Source: Engraulis encrasicolus
Lineage: Eukaryota > Chordata > Actinopteri > Clupeiformes > Engraulidae
Direction of reading: 5' to 3'
DNA length: 64,000 nucleotides
Assembly (NCBI RefSeq): GCF_034702125.1
Contig: NC_085865.1
Coordinates: forward strand, 28,862,559-28,926,558
Shown piece by piece: positions 22,870 through 35,570 of this stretch (position 1 is its first letter; each line of letters starts with the position of its first letter). The notes beneath the pieces are model-generated. The model saw only the letters and a list, made by a program, of their open reading frames with translations. It was not told the DNA's origin and ran no database searches. The translations under genes and the position numbers were made by a program.

Positions 22870-23462
22870 GATCTCCAAAAATTCTGTGCTCCTGGACACG
22901 GATGTTAAGGACACAAAATCTGTGTCCAGGAGCACGGATTTTGCCAAAATTCCGTGCTCCTGGACACGGAATTATTCTCCGTGATGGACACACAGAAATG
23001 CTCTCTCTATACTCCCACAGCTCTATGTTTCCACAGTCTTGTGTTTTCTCAGGATTTTTCTAATTTCCCAAAAAAAGATTTCTTACTGACAGGTTAGGGT
23101 TAGGGATTGTTTTGGTCTGGGCACAGCTAGTTTTCTTTCATTCATTATTTGAGTTTGATAGCCTAGCAACCAACTGGAAAAGGTATTTCTCAAAAATATG
23201 TCTTTAATGACAGGTTAAGGTTTTTGGTCAGGGCACAACTTAAATAACTATAGCATTATTTTGTTTAGGATTAGCATTTGGTATGTATTTTCTAATGATA
23301 AGAGTTAACACAGTGTTGTGGTAATAGCCTTTAGAAAGCACTTCCGTGTGCCCAAAACAATTCCGTGTCCAGGAGCACGGAATTTTGGCAAAATCCGTGC
23401 TCCTGGACACAGATTTTGTGTCCTTATCATCCGTGTCCAGGAGCACAGAATTTTTGGAGATC
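22870..23462. mobile_element. Palindromic element with three-hairpin arms
   Basis: The termini GATCTCCAAAAATTCTGTGC and its reverse complement bound 593 bp. Each arm (about 110 bp) holds three alternating copies of an imperfect palindrome of the type TCCGTGTCCAGGAGCACGGA, so each arm can fold on itself as well as pair with the other arm. The centre (about 22990-23345) is AT-rich and contains GGTTAGGGTTAGGG. It is non-coding; the 62-, 71- and 107-residue frames crossing it reflect the repeat. No clear target duplication was found. Confidence 0.82.
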
Positions 23463-24234
23463 AGGCTGAGGCAGGAGAGAGCAGAGACCAAAACAATGTA
23501 ACAGAAACTAAAGAACAACACATGTGCACATGAAATAAAGCTTCGAGCTAGATTCAAAAACACATCTACTAAACTCTACTCAGAATTAACTAGTCATTTG
23601 CCCATGAAAAGTGTCCTACTGATTTGCAGAGTGGTCCCACGGGAATCGGGTTGTGCCGTCCAGCGACGCTTGGCTTTCGGTTCCAGGGGAAAAGTTCCAA
23701 TCAACACAGACTCTCTGGGTTGGATCAGGGAGGATTCTTGAAGTCGTCTACTTCTTCCTCGAGAGCCGGCGGGCTCGGTCCGACGGGAAAATGTTCAGGA
23801 TAGAGGCGCTCAGGTCTTGAACATGGAAAACACTGTTTGCTACAGTGTTGCTTGCAAGGCGGGATAGTTACAGCTGTGAGTGGACTAAGGGGGTCTTTCA
23901 CGAGTTTAAGTTGGCCAAACTAAACGTGGAGTGAAAGTCTTTGTCCTAGAAGAAGGGAAGTTGGGTGCGCAGTGCGCACAGTTGAGTCTTCTATATCTTA
24001 TCCGGGATAGGTACGATCTTAAAGAGGTTCGATCTTAAGCGGTAACTTGATCTTGAGAGAGGGATTAAGGTCTCTGTAGTCTGTACGGTCACTATATAGG
24101 GAAAACAACAGGAAACAACATACTTACTTACATTACATACTTCAGTAGTACATTGCAAACAGTCTCTTTGGGCTCAGCGCCCTCTAGAGGCGTGGGGGAA
24201 ATGGCGAAAGGGCAGGGAATACCCCCTACAACTG

Positions 24235-25283
24235 TAATCAACTGTAATGAATGGGAACATACAGTATACTCAGAATAGCATTGAATTTACACGGAAAATT
24301 TCGCTGTGCATGATTTTACTTTTACAAGCAGCAGAGCACCCCTTCAACTTGTTAAGACACGGCCTTATAGAGATGCTGTTAAGGCAATGGTCGAGTCATA
24401 CTGCATTACTAATGCCCTATGTTATGTCATATTAGAGTAATACTATGGTTGTTAATCTTTCATATTACAGTGTGCCAGTGGTGGTACGGCGTGCATCATG
24501 GGGTTAATCAGAGTTCGTCTTAAGAACTTCTGTAGGCTTCCAACTCCTAAAGGCTGCTGAGTCGTGAGGAATGTGACAAAAGGCTCTGCTAGCAGTCAAT
24601 CACACTTGGCAGTGTTGCCATGGAACCTGTCTTAATCGCCACTTTCTATATGCCCAGCTTAAGTAAAGTCTTTTTTTCCCGTCTCAGACAAAAGAAATGG
24701 AATCACCAAGGTAAAAGTCTGTCAGCTCAAAGATCAATACTAGCGTATACTGTAAAGTAAAGGGCTGAAAAGGTAGCAGTCCTACTCTTAAACATACAAA
24801 ATACATGTAAATAGGATAAAGTGTGACTTGGGTGTTCCCGCGCAGTCCGCCCCTCTGGTCTTGAACTCGCCACCTCTTAATCAACGCGACAGTTTGGGCA
24901 AAGAGGTTGGATTAATAAAGAGGATTCAAAACATGCCCACCCAATGCAAAAGAGTGTGCTCAAGTTGGGTCTCCTAAGGGGGCGCTGTCCCTTCCGCCAT
25001 GTACAGTGCTAAGGGGACTCCATTTATTCTCAACCTCAGGACTCCGAAGGTCTCCTAACCGAAGGTCTCCTAAAGGGGCGTTCACCTGACATAAAGTGGA
25101 TATCGGAAAAGAACTAGAATGACGTATCTCTGTCTATAAGATCTCTGGTTTGGGTATGGAAGGCACAGCATGATACCGCTGAGCTAAAGGACCAGTCCGA
25201 TAACTCAGCACTACCAACACTTTATGAGGCTTTGGGAGGGAGGTTGACTATCATTGCACGTCACACTCTGCTAGTAGGCCTCT
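24235..25283. other. Intergenic DNA with tRNA-like scraps
   Basis: On the minus strand near 25150-25195 the sequence TTTAGCTCAGCGGTATCATG looks like a tRNA/SINE A-box. GAGTTCAAGACC near 24850-24861 (minus) resembles a B-box. Neither forms a full tRNA or SINE. A block near 25195-25290 (ATGAGGCTT.GGGAGGGAGGTT...CACACTCTGCTAGT.GGCCTCTGT) recurs at about 25500-25590. Confidence 0.35.
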
Positions 25284-25447
25284 GTTATGGCCTGTGTACA
25301 CCAGGCGCTACCTACGCGACCCAGGTAGCTGGGGTGGTTGAAGAAGTTTCGCCATGAATTTGCTTTATTCGCTTTCCCTCCATAGAGAAATAATGACTTC
25401 CGCTGCTCAAGTCGCGCAGTTCGCGCTTGGTGTACACAAAGCTTAAC
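25284..25447. mobile_element. MITE-like element, same family as 3015-3377
   Basis: Inverted termini GTTATGGCCTGTGTACACCA and, inverted on the right, GTTAAGCTTTGTGTACACCA. Internal blocks (GAATTTGCTTTATTCGCT, CATAGAGAAATAATGACTTCC) match the 3-kb copy. Short, non-coding; no target duplication assigned. Confidence 0.6.
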
Positions 25448-25590
25448 ACTCACTCCTCAATAAATCTCACTCCCCTCTCGGGTCAATGGCACCAGTATGA
25501 CTGAGGTGTAGCTCAGCGCTACTGTATGAGGCTTCGGGAGGGAGGTTCACTAACTTTCTACGCCACACTCTGCTAGTTGGCCTCTGTACA

Positions 25591-27343
25591 AAAGCATACG
25601 CTAAAAAAATACAGAGTATTGGGTTTGATAATGTGTATGTGAGTAAATACATATCAATGTTCAGCATTAATGCTGTTTCTAATGACAACGTGAATGATAG
25701 TGAGTGATATCCATTCAGTCATAAGTCCACTGATGCTAGGTTTATTCATATTTCTGACATTTCAGGTGTGCTCTCAACAAAAGTGAGGGGTAAATGCTGA
25801 AATAATAATGTGTGATTGAGATGTGGCTTGAGCTTCTGACTTTTGCCTTTGGCGTAAGCCACTAGAAAACCTATCCCGCTAATTATGCTAATTAGTGTAG
25901 TTAACCTTTCCTGTGCTGTCATGCTTATTTGCACATCTATCCTTCAGAGAGACATACTAGACTGTTCCTAGCAATACACTTCATTCCAACTTTTACATAA
26001 CACACATTTGCATTTAGCTGATTGACATACGTGCACAGGATTCCTGCCTGTATCCATCGCACCACAGCACTTTCATGTTGGGGCTAAGGGCACCAAGTGT
26101 GGTAAGAAGCCATAGCACAATAGTCACGGGAGCAATTATTGGCATATCTCTGCTTCTTCACATCTGTTGAGCTTATTTCAAATGGGCATGCAGTATTTCC
26201 CCATGTTAATCATTCGTTTTCTCTTCCTCTCTGTCATAACATTGAATCTGCCGCCATTTGCTTCCATTATATAAGGTAGGACAAAATGCCCTGCATATGG
26301 TGCTTACCCCCTGATAAATTCTCAGTCTTTACTGCTTTGTGCACAAGGAACAGCAACAACACTGTCCATCAAAGTCCATCAAACATCTTGAGGCAGGAGG
26401 AGTGTTACCATTATTATTATCATTATTATTATTATATATTTCAGCAGATGCGCCTCCAAGAAAACTGTTCTCCAAGTCTTAACATTTTGAGGACGAAGGA
26501 AAGATGTCGAACAGAATGTACGGTACAGCGCAGACCACAACACCCAATTGACTGTCATAAAAAAGTCACGATGATCTCATTAAGAGACCTAAACTATTTT
26601 TGCAATGCTGAGTCTAATTGAGTCCAGACGAGTGGGATTCTGCATTACTGTATACTCCCCAGCTTCACTTCTGCACTAAATCCATCCTTCAGTATGTTAA
26701 TCAGGCCTGTATTGTCTGCAGAGGATGCAACTTGATCCCTTTTAAATGAACTGAGATGATCATTCTGAAATGCTGAATGTCACGCTTTTTTGGAATAAAG
26801 CTGCGAAACTGAAATTTCAGGTACATAATTGGCACAAGAAGTAAACTTGTGAAAGTAAACTAAAAGGGAGGAAATGGTATAAAGTTTGAACGCTTCCATC
26901 ATTTTGCTTTTTTCAACACTCAAATGTGACCTACGTTGTACAGCTTAATGGGCTAGTTCACTGGAGCATTTTCTAAACATCAATTAACAGCCAATGAATA
27001 TTAATTCTCTCTCTTTCTCAAACACACACACACACACGAACACGCACATGCACACACTCACGCACACAAAATGTGAACTGAATACCCAGTTAGAGAGGCA
27101 CCAGCTCGACATCCTCACAGATGACTGAGTGACATTTTGTGGAGAATTTGGGTGGAGGGCAGACCCAGCCAGAGGGAGAGGATGAGCCAGATTGAGGCCC
27201 AAATGGGAGAGAGTTACACTGGGTTTCCCTCGACTGCCACACCCTCGGCCCACTGGAGCTCTATAGACATGCAGCCAGACCTTTTCAAGAATTGACATTT
27301 ACGGGGGGGGATTTATTAATCTGGAGGTTTATTTTTATTTTCT
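25591..27343. other. Intergenic DNA, nothing coding seen
   Basis: Contains a small TTA/ATT-rich patch at 26409-26440 and a CACA/GCAC patch at 27021-27068. The 111-residue frame at 26286 has no recognisable domain. Confidence 0.5.
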
Positions 27344-27345
27344 GA

Positions 27346-27450
27346 CACACTGATGAAGGCTGAAACGTCTGTCTGACCCGTGCTATGGCTGAATAAAAAG
27401 AAAACAAGACGAACATGAGTGTGATCTTTTCCCTACACTCAATACTTCAG
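27346..27450 (+). mobile_element. Penelope-like terminal fragment (degenerate)
   Basis: CTGATGAAGGCTGAAACGTC at 27350-27369 matches the hammerhead-like block of the Penelope termini, and GAATAAAAAG follows at 27391 as in the long copy. Stem II has collapsed to AGGCT. Left and right limits and a target duplication could not be fixed. Confidence 0.45.
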
Positions 27451-29433
27451 AGACGCAACAAAGCAGTGTTTTGAAAAGGAAATATTTTCCCGACTCATTT
27501 ATTGCCTTCCGTTGGTGTAAATGTCAGGATATGTACAGTAATATATTGGCATATTTCATTTCGTCCCGAGGGGGCTAGTCAAAATGTAAGGTCAGTAAGG
27601 TAGTTTCATGGGATGAGGAATATTGCGCACTCACATAGTCAATATAGTGTATATGGTTGATGTTAAATGTCATTTCGACTGGCTGGAGCTACTTCGCTTC
27701 TGTTGTGCTACTCTTTGTATAATAATAATAACATATTTATTTGTATATCACATTTCTTTCAAGATATGCAACAGCTCAATGTGCATCAACAGTTGGATTC
27801 AAAACTAAAATGGATAAATTGATAAAAGAAAAAGACAGATCTTTGGCAAAGGTTTAGGTTGGTTGGCTAGCTCAGAATTTTGAAGTCATTCTAAGTCAGA
27901 AAATGCCATGAAATTAGGAGACAATAAAAAATGTATAAAAAAATCGAAGAATGATACAATTTAGCTTCTTACGACTACTTAACTACATCAATAACATTAC
28001 TATGACGGGACAGAGAGCAGATTAAGACATAACCATTAGAATTTTGGTGACAGTAAGGTCATAACATGTTCTGGACTAAGTGGTTAAACAAACCCCTATA
28101 TGGCCACATGGGGAATTGAGGGAAAATGCTTTTTCTGCACATCACACATGCATTCAGGGTGTGCTGAATGCAATAAATAATGGAAGACATCCCTACAGCA
28201 GTTTGAAATGTTATTTTTCTTTTCTACTGTATGTGGTCCCCTGCCCCTTGTGACATGTTGACAAATTCCCATGAAAAGCACGAAGATGAGATAAAAATAA
28301 AGCAGTCCATGGGCATCCGAAATTAATAACCGAACATCCTGTATGAAACACGAAAGCAAGGATAGAATATTTGTCATTCATACAATATACAATACAACAT
28401 GTATTTATATAGCACAGTATCACAACTATGAAGTTGACTTAAAGCGCTTTCAAAATACACACACATATAGACATTCCCACATTCACACACCCGCTCAGGA
28501 GGCCGCCACACGGCGCCAGTTGTCCGGGGTTCATGTCACACACCCATATACAGACAAACACAGTAATACTAGTCCTAAAAAAAGATAATTATGGAAGTGG
28601 TAGCATAGGCAGCATATCTTAACTTCATAACATCAAGACCTAGCCGACTATTTTTTATTTATTTATGGGAGGCGAAGGGTCATCTGAGGCTTTGATCGAG
28701 TTATGTTTGATAGGGCCAATTTACAACTATAACCCAGTTCCCAGTTGGAAACCCAGTTCCAAATGCCCCAATGCTCCCTTGAAGTTAAACAAACAAAAGA
28801 TTTATGAAAATTATATTTCATTTTTATAGCAATTTGGAAAATAACTTTTTAGGAGCTTTGGAAAAGGCTAATGATAGGAACCTTTGTCTCAGCAACCGAA
28901 AACCAGGGAAGGTACTGTAACACAGGGGGACAAAAGGGCCAGTTGTACCGAGCCCAGAGAGAGAGGAGGCACAGGTTGTCATTACGTTTTATGTATTGTG
29001 CCTTTTAGATGATTTTGTCGTGGGCCCAGCCATAGTTGTCATCGTCCCTGCCGATAACATTGTTCATTGCTTGAGTCAGTATGCTGGCTTTTCAACCAGC
29101 ATGATTCACATACATAAACCATTACAAAAAGTACACCATGAACAAAATATTCTGAAATTTACCGCAGTCAGAGTCAGATTCCAGACTGCTCTAATGCAGT
29201 TTCAAGCAAGTTTGTTGGCGAAAGATCTTTGTTCCATATCTAGTCCTGTGAAAGGTGAAATCACTTTCTTTTATGAGCGTGCCCAATTGCAAGCCAAGGA
29301 CACAAGGCTCTGCGGATTGAAATGAGCATGTGTGGTCTTTTAGCACTCCTACAGTATTTCATACCGATTTGTATGCACATTCGGCAAAGGCAAGGTGTAA
29401 TGAGCATTAGATGTGGTACTGGTGGTGTGTGTG
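27451..29433. other. Intergenic DNA, nothing coding seen
   Basis: Mostly AT-rich. The segment near 28995-29060 (GATGATTTTGTCGTGGGCCCAGCC) resembles 42843-42883, suggesting a shared decayed element, but no ends were defined. Confidence 0.45.
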
Positions 29434-29901
<468 letters not shown>

Positions 29902-30104
29902 GACAGATACGTTGTTCAGTCTAATGCAGAAAAACATGTGCGTTGGCCTCTAATTGCCCAAATGCTCATCTTCCATTGATAAGTGGCTCCTCTACAAGAG
30001 AGTGTGTGTGGGGGCGAGGTTAGGGGGACGGGGCAATGAAAATGAAGAGGTGAGAGCAGTGGAGTGAAAATTAATTAAAACCGCTGCGGAAGAGCACAGG
30101 GTTG

Positions 30105-30106
<2 letters not shown>

Positions 30107-30188
<82 letters not shown>
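30107..30188. repeat. (GA)n microsatellite
   Basis: Pure GA dinucleotide, about 41 units. Confidence 0.98.
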
Positions 30189-30190
<2 letters not shown>

Positions 30191-30459
30191 AAACGGGTGA
30201 GGAGGGTGAAAGTGGAGCAGCAAACCCACTCTCTGGGAAGTACATTTAATGGTTCCAAAAACGCTCCTGAACTTTGGAACTCACCCTCATTTGACAATCA
30301 TAATATTGGCTCTCTAACTCATCTCTCCATATCCAGTCTGGAAACTCATCTGTTACCATTAGCATAGCTCATCTGTCTCATGAATTCATTTCATTTTATT
30401 TGACAGATTTTGTTGTTGTTTTATTTCATCAACATCGTTTGATACAATTGTTCACATAT

Positions 30460-30460
<1 letters not shown>

Positions 30461-30490
<30 letters not shown>

Positions 30491-30499
30491 ATGGCAATT

Positions 30500-30569
<70 letters not shown>
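30461..30569. repeat. (AAC)n then (TAA)n trinucleotide arrays
   Basis: AAC units at 30461-30488 and, after a 12-bp gap, TAA units at 30501-30569. Poly-Asn and poly-Leu frames here are artefacts. Confidence 0.97.
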
Positions 30570-31296
30570 TTGATATTATTACTAATATTATTATTACTAT
30601 TATCACTCGCTGTTCTAGTTGGGTGCAGTGCTGGTCATTGCAAATAACCGCGAAAATGTTTCTGGGACAAGTCAAAGGATCGGAACGTTAATATGAACCG
30701 CATTCCGCTAAGTGTCAGTGTTTGGCATAAGCAGCATTAATCATGTCTACGAATAAAAAAGCAATAGAGGAAAAGGATGATCATTGATGATGACCAATGC
30801 ATTACTCAGCTATTAAAAGTGAATAAGTCTTTCTGAGTCACAAGCTGTCTGTACAGTATGTCCCCTTTCACCAAACCAGGACATGAAACAAGCGATTGAT
30901 GAAATACAGAAAAAGCAATAAACTTGTAGTATTAGGTGACTAAGTACAAGTGATCACTTAAGGGCTTAGGTGTTTAAGTGCACTTACAGTAAGTGTGTAC
31001 GTGTGCAAGTGTGCCAATTGAGAGGTTAAACGAAGGAATGTGTTTATGAGTGAGATCGCAGTGTAGTAAAACCTAAATCCAATTTGCCATGGTTCAATTT
31101 AATGGTCCCTTTGGGAGACGCAGTTTGGTGGTGGGAAGGAGGGAAAGAGGCCAGCATGAGGAAAAAATGTCATCTGTTTCTGTGAATAAGATGTCTACAC
31201 ACCATCATAGAGGCAATGGTTGTAGAGGCTGCTGATCTGCGTCTGTATTATGTGTTTTTTTAACAATATATGCTGTTGTATATTGCATGCGATTTA
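30570..31296. other. Intergenic DNA, nothing coding seen
   Basis: Unique-looking sequence. No supported feature. Confidence 0.5.
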
Positions 31297-31390
31297 AAGG
31301 GACAGACCACCCTTTTTTCATGCTCATTCATGAATAATGCTTGGAAAAACTGCAAATATGTGAAAATCAAAAAAGGGTGGTCTGTTCCTT
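31297..31390. mobile_element. 94-bp hairpin MITE with TA duplication
   Basis: Termini AAGGGACAGACCACCCTTTT and, inverted at the right, the same with one mismatch; TA flanks both ends (31295-31296, 31391-31392). It shares the AAGGGAC tip with the elements at 36697 and 46418, suggesting one superfamily (TA targets fit Tc1/mariner). Folds into a single long hairpin. Confidence 0.8.
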
Positions 31391-31695
31391 TAAGAACGTG
31401 AACCTATAGACTATATTCACACAGTAGGCCTATATTCACGTATAATCATGTTGTTGGTTTTTCTTTTTACAGTAGTTGGACAGGCCACCAATAGTCCAAC
31501 TGGCTCACAATGTCCTGCCATTTCACAACTACAAGTTAAAAGAGGGTTGAACCCCAAGTATCCTTGAGGAAGTGAAATGTTCATGTCAAGTACATTAAAA
31601 ACATGTAAGACATGTCACGGCAAACGGCACAAAACTTGACGATTTCATGTGTTGTTAGTCATCACGTCCCTGTCTCCCTAGATGGTAATCTATGG

Positions 31696-32055
31696 CAGTG
31701 GTTCCCAACCTATGGGTCGGGACCCCCCTTATGGGTCGCCAAAGATCCACAGGGGGTCGCGAAGCCCTCTTGATTTTAAGGGGTTTCGTTTTAAATATAT
31801 ATAGCCCATGTTGAATAAAAGACAAAGCATTTAACTAATAAATGCATAGACGCAACAAATTGTAAGTGCTACATTAAACATTTATTCTATATTTGACCAA
31901 AGACGAATTGAGGAATAAAATAACTAAAATGAGTTATCGCAGGAAACGGAGGGCATCTTGTGACTCCGTCTCGTGCGGGCGCTCGCGTGGTTGGGTCACC
32001 AAAGCTTACAATAGTAAAAACATGGGTCCCCTAAGAAAAAGGTTGGGAACCACTG
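31696..32055 (+). mobile_element. hAT-type MITE (CAGTGGTTCCCAACCT ends)
   Basis: Inverted termini CAGTGGTTCCCAACCT and AGGTTGGGAACCACTG are perfect. Perfect 8-bp duplication ATCTATGG at 31688-31695 and 32056-32063. It has the GGGTCGGGACCC and GGGTCGC blocks typical of vertebrate Charlie-like elements. Non-coding, 360 bp. The 74-residue frame ending at 32117 is not meaningful. Confidence 0.93.
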
Positions 32056-32063
32056 ATCTATGG

Positions 32064-33108
32064 GGTGTTAATGCAGAAAGGAGACAAGGGGATGGGAGGG
32101 GAACAGTGAGTGCTTAAGCGATGATGGGAACATGTTGGAAGGGGTTGCAGACAAGCGCATTTCATTAATTAAGGCTATGCGCTAAAGGAAGAACGTCCTT
32201 TTATGAAGGTCATTCTGTGCCATTACTTAAAGGAGAATTCCTGTCAATTTCAATATGGAGTTGTTATGTTCACGCTACCCTTTGCTCATGCTACCGACGC
32301 ACCATTTCTTTGCTCTGCTCTTTCCAAGGTCCTGGCAATTCTAATGGGGGAATGGCTTTATTTAAAAAAAAATTCACTAGGCCTACTACAAAAATCATCC
32401 CAAAAGTCATTACTGTGTTGACAGATGTCCGCTGATGTTGCATCACTTCTGGGATGATATTTGAGAATGCAATGTAATGTAAACAAACCAACCAAATTGG
32501 CCAGGATCGCACAAAGGACTGAAAAGAAAAGAAATGTCGGGTACTGAGAAGTTGATGGTAGGGTGTGCAATACAAATGCATGTTGACATTGTCAGGCATT
32601 CTCCTTTGAGTAGGTTTTGTAAGTGTTATGCCTGTCAACCAAAAACGAATCTTGCTTTTTTTTGTAAAGGAATATTCATCATGAGAAAAAGATAATAGAC
32701 TGTGATTTTCCGAAAGGGTGGGTGGGGGAGTATTATTTTGGCAGTCTCTGACATGTGACTAAATGCGCAAGAGATCATTCTGTCACATAAGTCACAATTC
32801 AAGCAGGATGGTGTCCAGTAAGAAAGAATGTATGGCTTTCAGTTTTTGAAAAGCATTGAAAATGTCTCAAATGTCCATACTGAAGGAGATGCCTTTTTTT
32901 TTAAGTCCAGCATTTCTATATAAACAGAAAACGGCAAATTGTTAATTTTCATGTTCAAATGAGTAGATCAATTCCCATGAAACTGCCATTGGTCTGAATG
33001 GGCAGCCATTATCCATTTCTGCTTATAAATATGAATTAAAATTCATAGCAGAAAGTCATACAAATTGCATGCAACATCAAAGCAAGCTGATGAATAGTAA
33101 ATGGGAGG
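32064..33108. other. Intergenic DNA, nothing coding seen
   Basis: The overlapping 60-115-residue frames around 32200-32640 on both strands show no domain or codon pattern I recognise. Confidence 0.5.
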
Positions 33109-33118
33109 GTGTGTGTGC

Positions 33119-33215
<97 letters not shown>

Positions 33216-33240
33216 TGTGTCTGTGTCTGTGTCTGTGTCT
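33109..33240. repeat. (GT)n with (GTGTCT)n tail
   Basis: GT array ending in about five GTGTCT hexamers (33212-33240). Confidence 0.97.
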
Positions 33241-33540
33241 GTTTCTCAGATATGGTAGGCTACTATGACGTTGAATATTAAGTTTATTACTGGAATAAAT
33301 TAATCACCTGAACTGTAGGAATGTCATTGCGTAGGGATTAATAAATGTCTACATTTACCCTTTCATGAAATTATAAATAGGCCTACAGACATTTTCCCGT
33401 TAATGGAGTTTCCATGTTTGTAATGTCAAACTGTACCTCGACCAAAGCTCATTCCTAACCCTAACCTGTAAGTGAACAATGTGTGTGTGTTCATCAACCT
33501 ATTAAGCTGTTGAACAGTGCCTAGACCAAAACTCATTCTT

Positions 33541-33622
33541 AGGGTTAGGATAAGGGTTAGAGTTAGGGGTTAGGGTTAGGGTTAGGGTTTGGTTAGGGTC
33601 AGAGTTAGAGTTAGGGTTTATT
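33541..33622 (+). repeat. Interstitial telomere-like (TTAGGG)n, imperfect
   Basis: Roughly ten GGGTTA-type units, several perfect in a row (33563-33588) and the rest with one-base variants (AGAGTTAG, TTTGGTTAGGG). A short reverse-orientation stretch CCTAACCCTAACC is at 33457-33469. Confidence 0.8.
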
Positions 33623-34781
33623 GTCACAATGCACTGTGGTCCATGTGGGCATGGTCATCTACAAATGCATGATCATATACAAATGCCTTGTGATCAAATG
33701 CATGTTACAATAATGCCAAGATATAATAGGCCTATATAGCCTCTATTAGCCTAGTAACGCAATCGGAAGTTCCACATGCGCCCAACACACCCTTTCAGCA
33801 CCTGCCCCGCAAAATGCCTGTGCACGCCACTGTCTAACCCCGACACTAGATGGCGCATTCAGTCACTACTGCAGTGTCTGCATCCTCAGGTGCCTGTCTG
33901 AATAGCAATGCACAAAGGTCAAAAGACCTTCAATCCATCTACTGAACATGTTGGCCTGCTTTCAAGGTACACTGTGAGTTGTTTCATCAAGCCAAAGTGG
34001 TGTTGGGAGGAATGGGTGGTTATGGGAGCGCAGACGTTTTTGCTGCAGTGTCCTTGGCTTGATGAGCTGTGGACAGTTTGTCAATCAGTTGCTGAACCTC
34101 TGAAGGCATTGCAGTTGAATTATTTAGGTACGGTAAGTAGGAGGTGATGTCTACTTGCCTTGACGACGAGGTAAACTGCTACTACGTGGTTGGCGGAAAA
34201 GCCAAAGCTCTTTGCTTAACGGACAAACTGCCTCAATGGTGCACTGACAGAAAAGCTGATGTTTCAGTCAGTTGGACACACTTCTAGATGAAGTAGAAGT
34301 TTTTTTTTTAATTGAAGTGGTTTGTCAGTCAATCAGAGTTTAGAGAGTGTGAAAGTGACAATTCAGCCCTTTCAGCACTGCAGATGCAAAAACAAACTCC
34401 AACAATCAGCAAACGTACTTTACTACACCATTCATGTGTGTGAACGGCATCCTATCCCATGTAATATGATATCGGTATGTGAGCTGTCAAAACTGTGTCT
34501 AGTTCATTTTGAACTGTCATTTTTTCTTTCTGTGTTCATTGTGTGGTAGGCTAATAAAGTGTGTTATTGCCAGGTAAAAAAAATGCTTTTCAGTGACAGT
34601 TAAGGTCAGCAACGCAGCACAGAGAATCAGAGTATCTATTCTGAGTTCCAATCAGTCACATAAGGGCAGGACCAAAGTCCAACTGTTACGTACTGCGTAG
34701 GATATATAGGCCGATATATATCAACTCGTAGATAAAGCACGGAAAAATGTGGGTAACCTTGTCCTCAGCAGCAGTCAGCAC
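33623..34781. other. Intergenic DNA, nothing coding seen
   Basis: Unique-looking sequence, including a palindromic ATATATAGGCCGATATATA near 34702-34720. No supported feature. Confidence 0.5.
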
Positions 34782-35054
34782 CAGGACCGTAACGAGACAT
34801 TTTCAAGTACCGAGGTCAAATACTTTAGGCCTACATTTATAATGCTTCAAACTTTGCTTCAGTCAAAGTATTAACATTGTTTTCATTAATCACTGTCTTG
34901 AGGATAAATGGGGGTGGCGTATACAGACGGAATTTATCATTGTTGATCATATATTGCTTTTCATTAGGCTATATGTACGTAGATACATTTTACATTTCTG
35001 AGAAAAAATACAGAGGATATGACCTCTGTGTCCTCAATGGTAGTTACGGCCATG
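34782..35054 (+). mobile_element. hAT-type MITE, family A copy 2
   Basis: 273 bp from CAGGACCGTAACGAG to GTAGTTACGGCCATG, with a perfect 8-bp duplication GTCAGCAC (34774-34781 and 35055-35062). Full-length homology to 7168-7447 (inverted) and 62352-62625. Non-coding. Confidence 0.9.
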
Positions 35055-35570
35055 GTCAGCACAACTGCATCATTTGAAAGTGACTCCTGTAGGAAGATGG
35101 TAAGACATGCAGATATTTTAGCAAGTCATTCTAAGAAATATCCAATTCGGCAAAGCAACAGGGGAGCACAGTTGGATTCCAGAATTCATTCCCCCCCCTC
35201 ACTTCCAAGCACTGATTGTACTGATTCACTGCAGAAAACATCATATGGTACGTGGCGGAAACCTTTCATCTGGATATCCTTAACACTCAATTGCACCCAA
35301 TTACACTCCAGCTATCTAAGGGGGTGGATTGGCACAGCTGGAGCCCTGAGTGTACAGTACTTACCAGCCGACATAAACAGCGAGATACTGTACGGCTAAC
35401 TATCTGCTTCACTGTAAGGTGTCATTTGTGTTGTTTAATTCGTGACATACAGGCAGGGTGCAAATTGTCAGAACACCCTACACCAGAAGGGGGGATATGT
35501 TTCAGATGTCAAGCAATATCAATGGAATTATACTAAACTGTGTTTATAATCATGTAGAAAAAAATGGAGA

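Larger units (their letters stand above)
17881..24230 (-). mobile_element. Possible LTR-like container element (weak)
   Basis: The interval begins TGTAGGG and ends CCCTACA, the TG...CA form of an LTR, and is flanked by ACTG on both sides (17877-17880 and 24231-24234). Removing the Penelope insertion and the palindromic element leaves about 2.1 kb. Read on the minus strand there is a TATA-like CTATATAG near 24093-24100 and an AATAAAAG signal near 18310. I saw no gag or pol sequence and no second LTR, so a solo LTR or a large non-autonomous DNA element are both possible. The 4-bp duplication could be chance. Confidence 0.25.
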
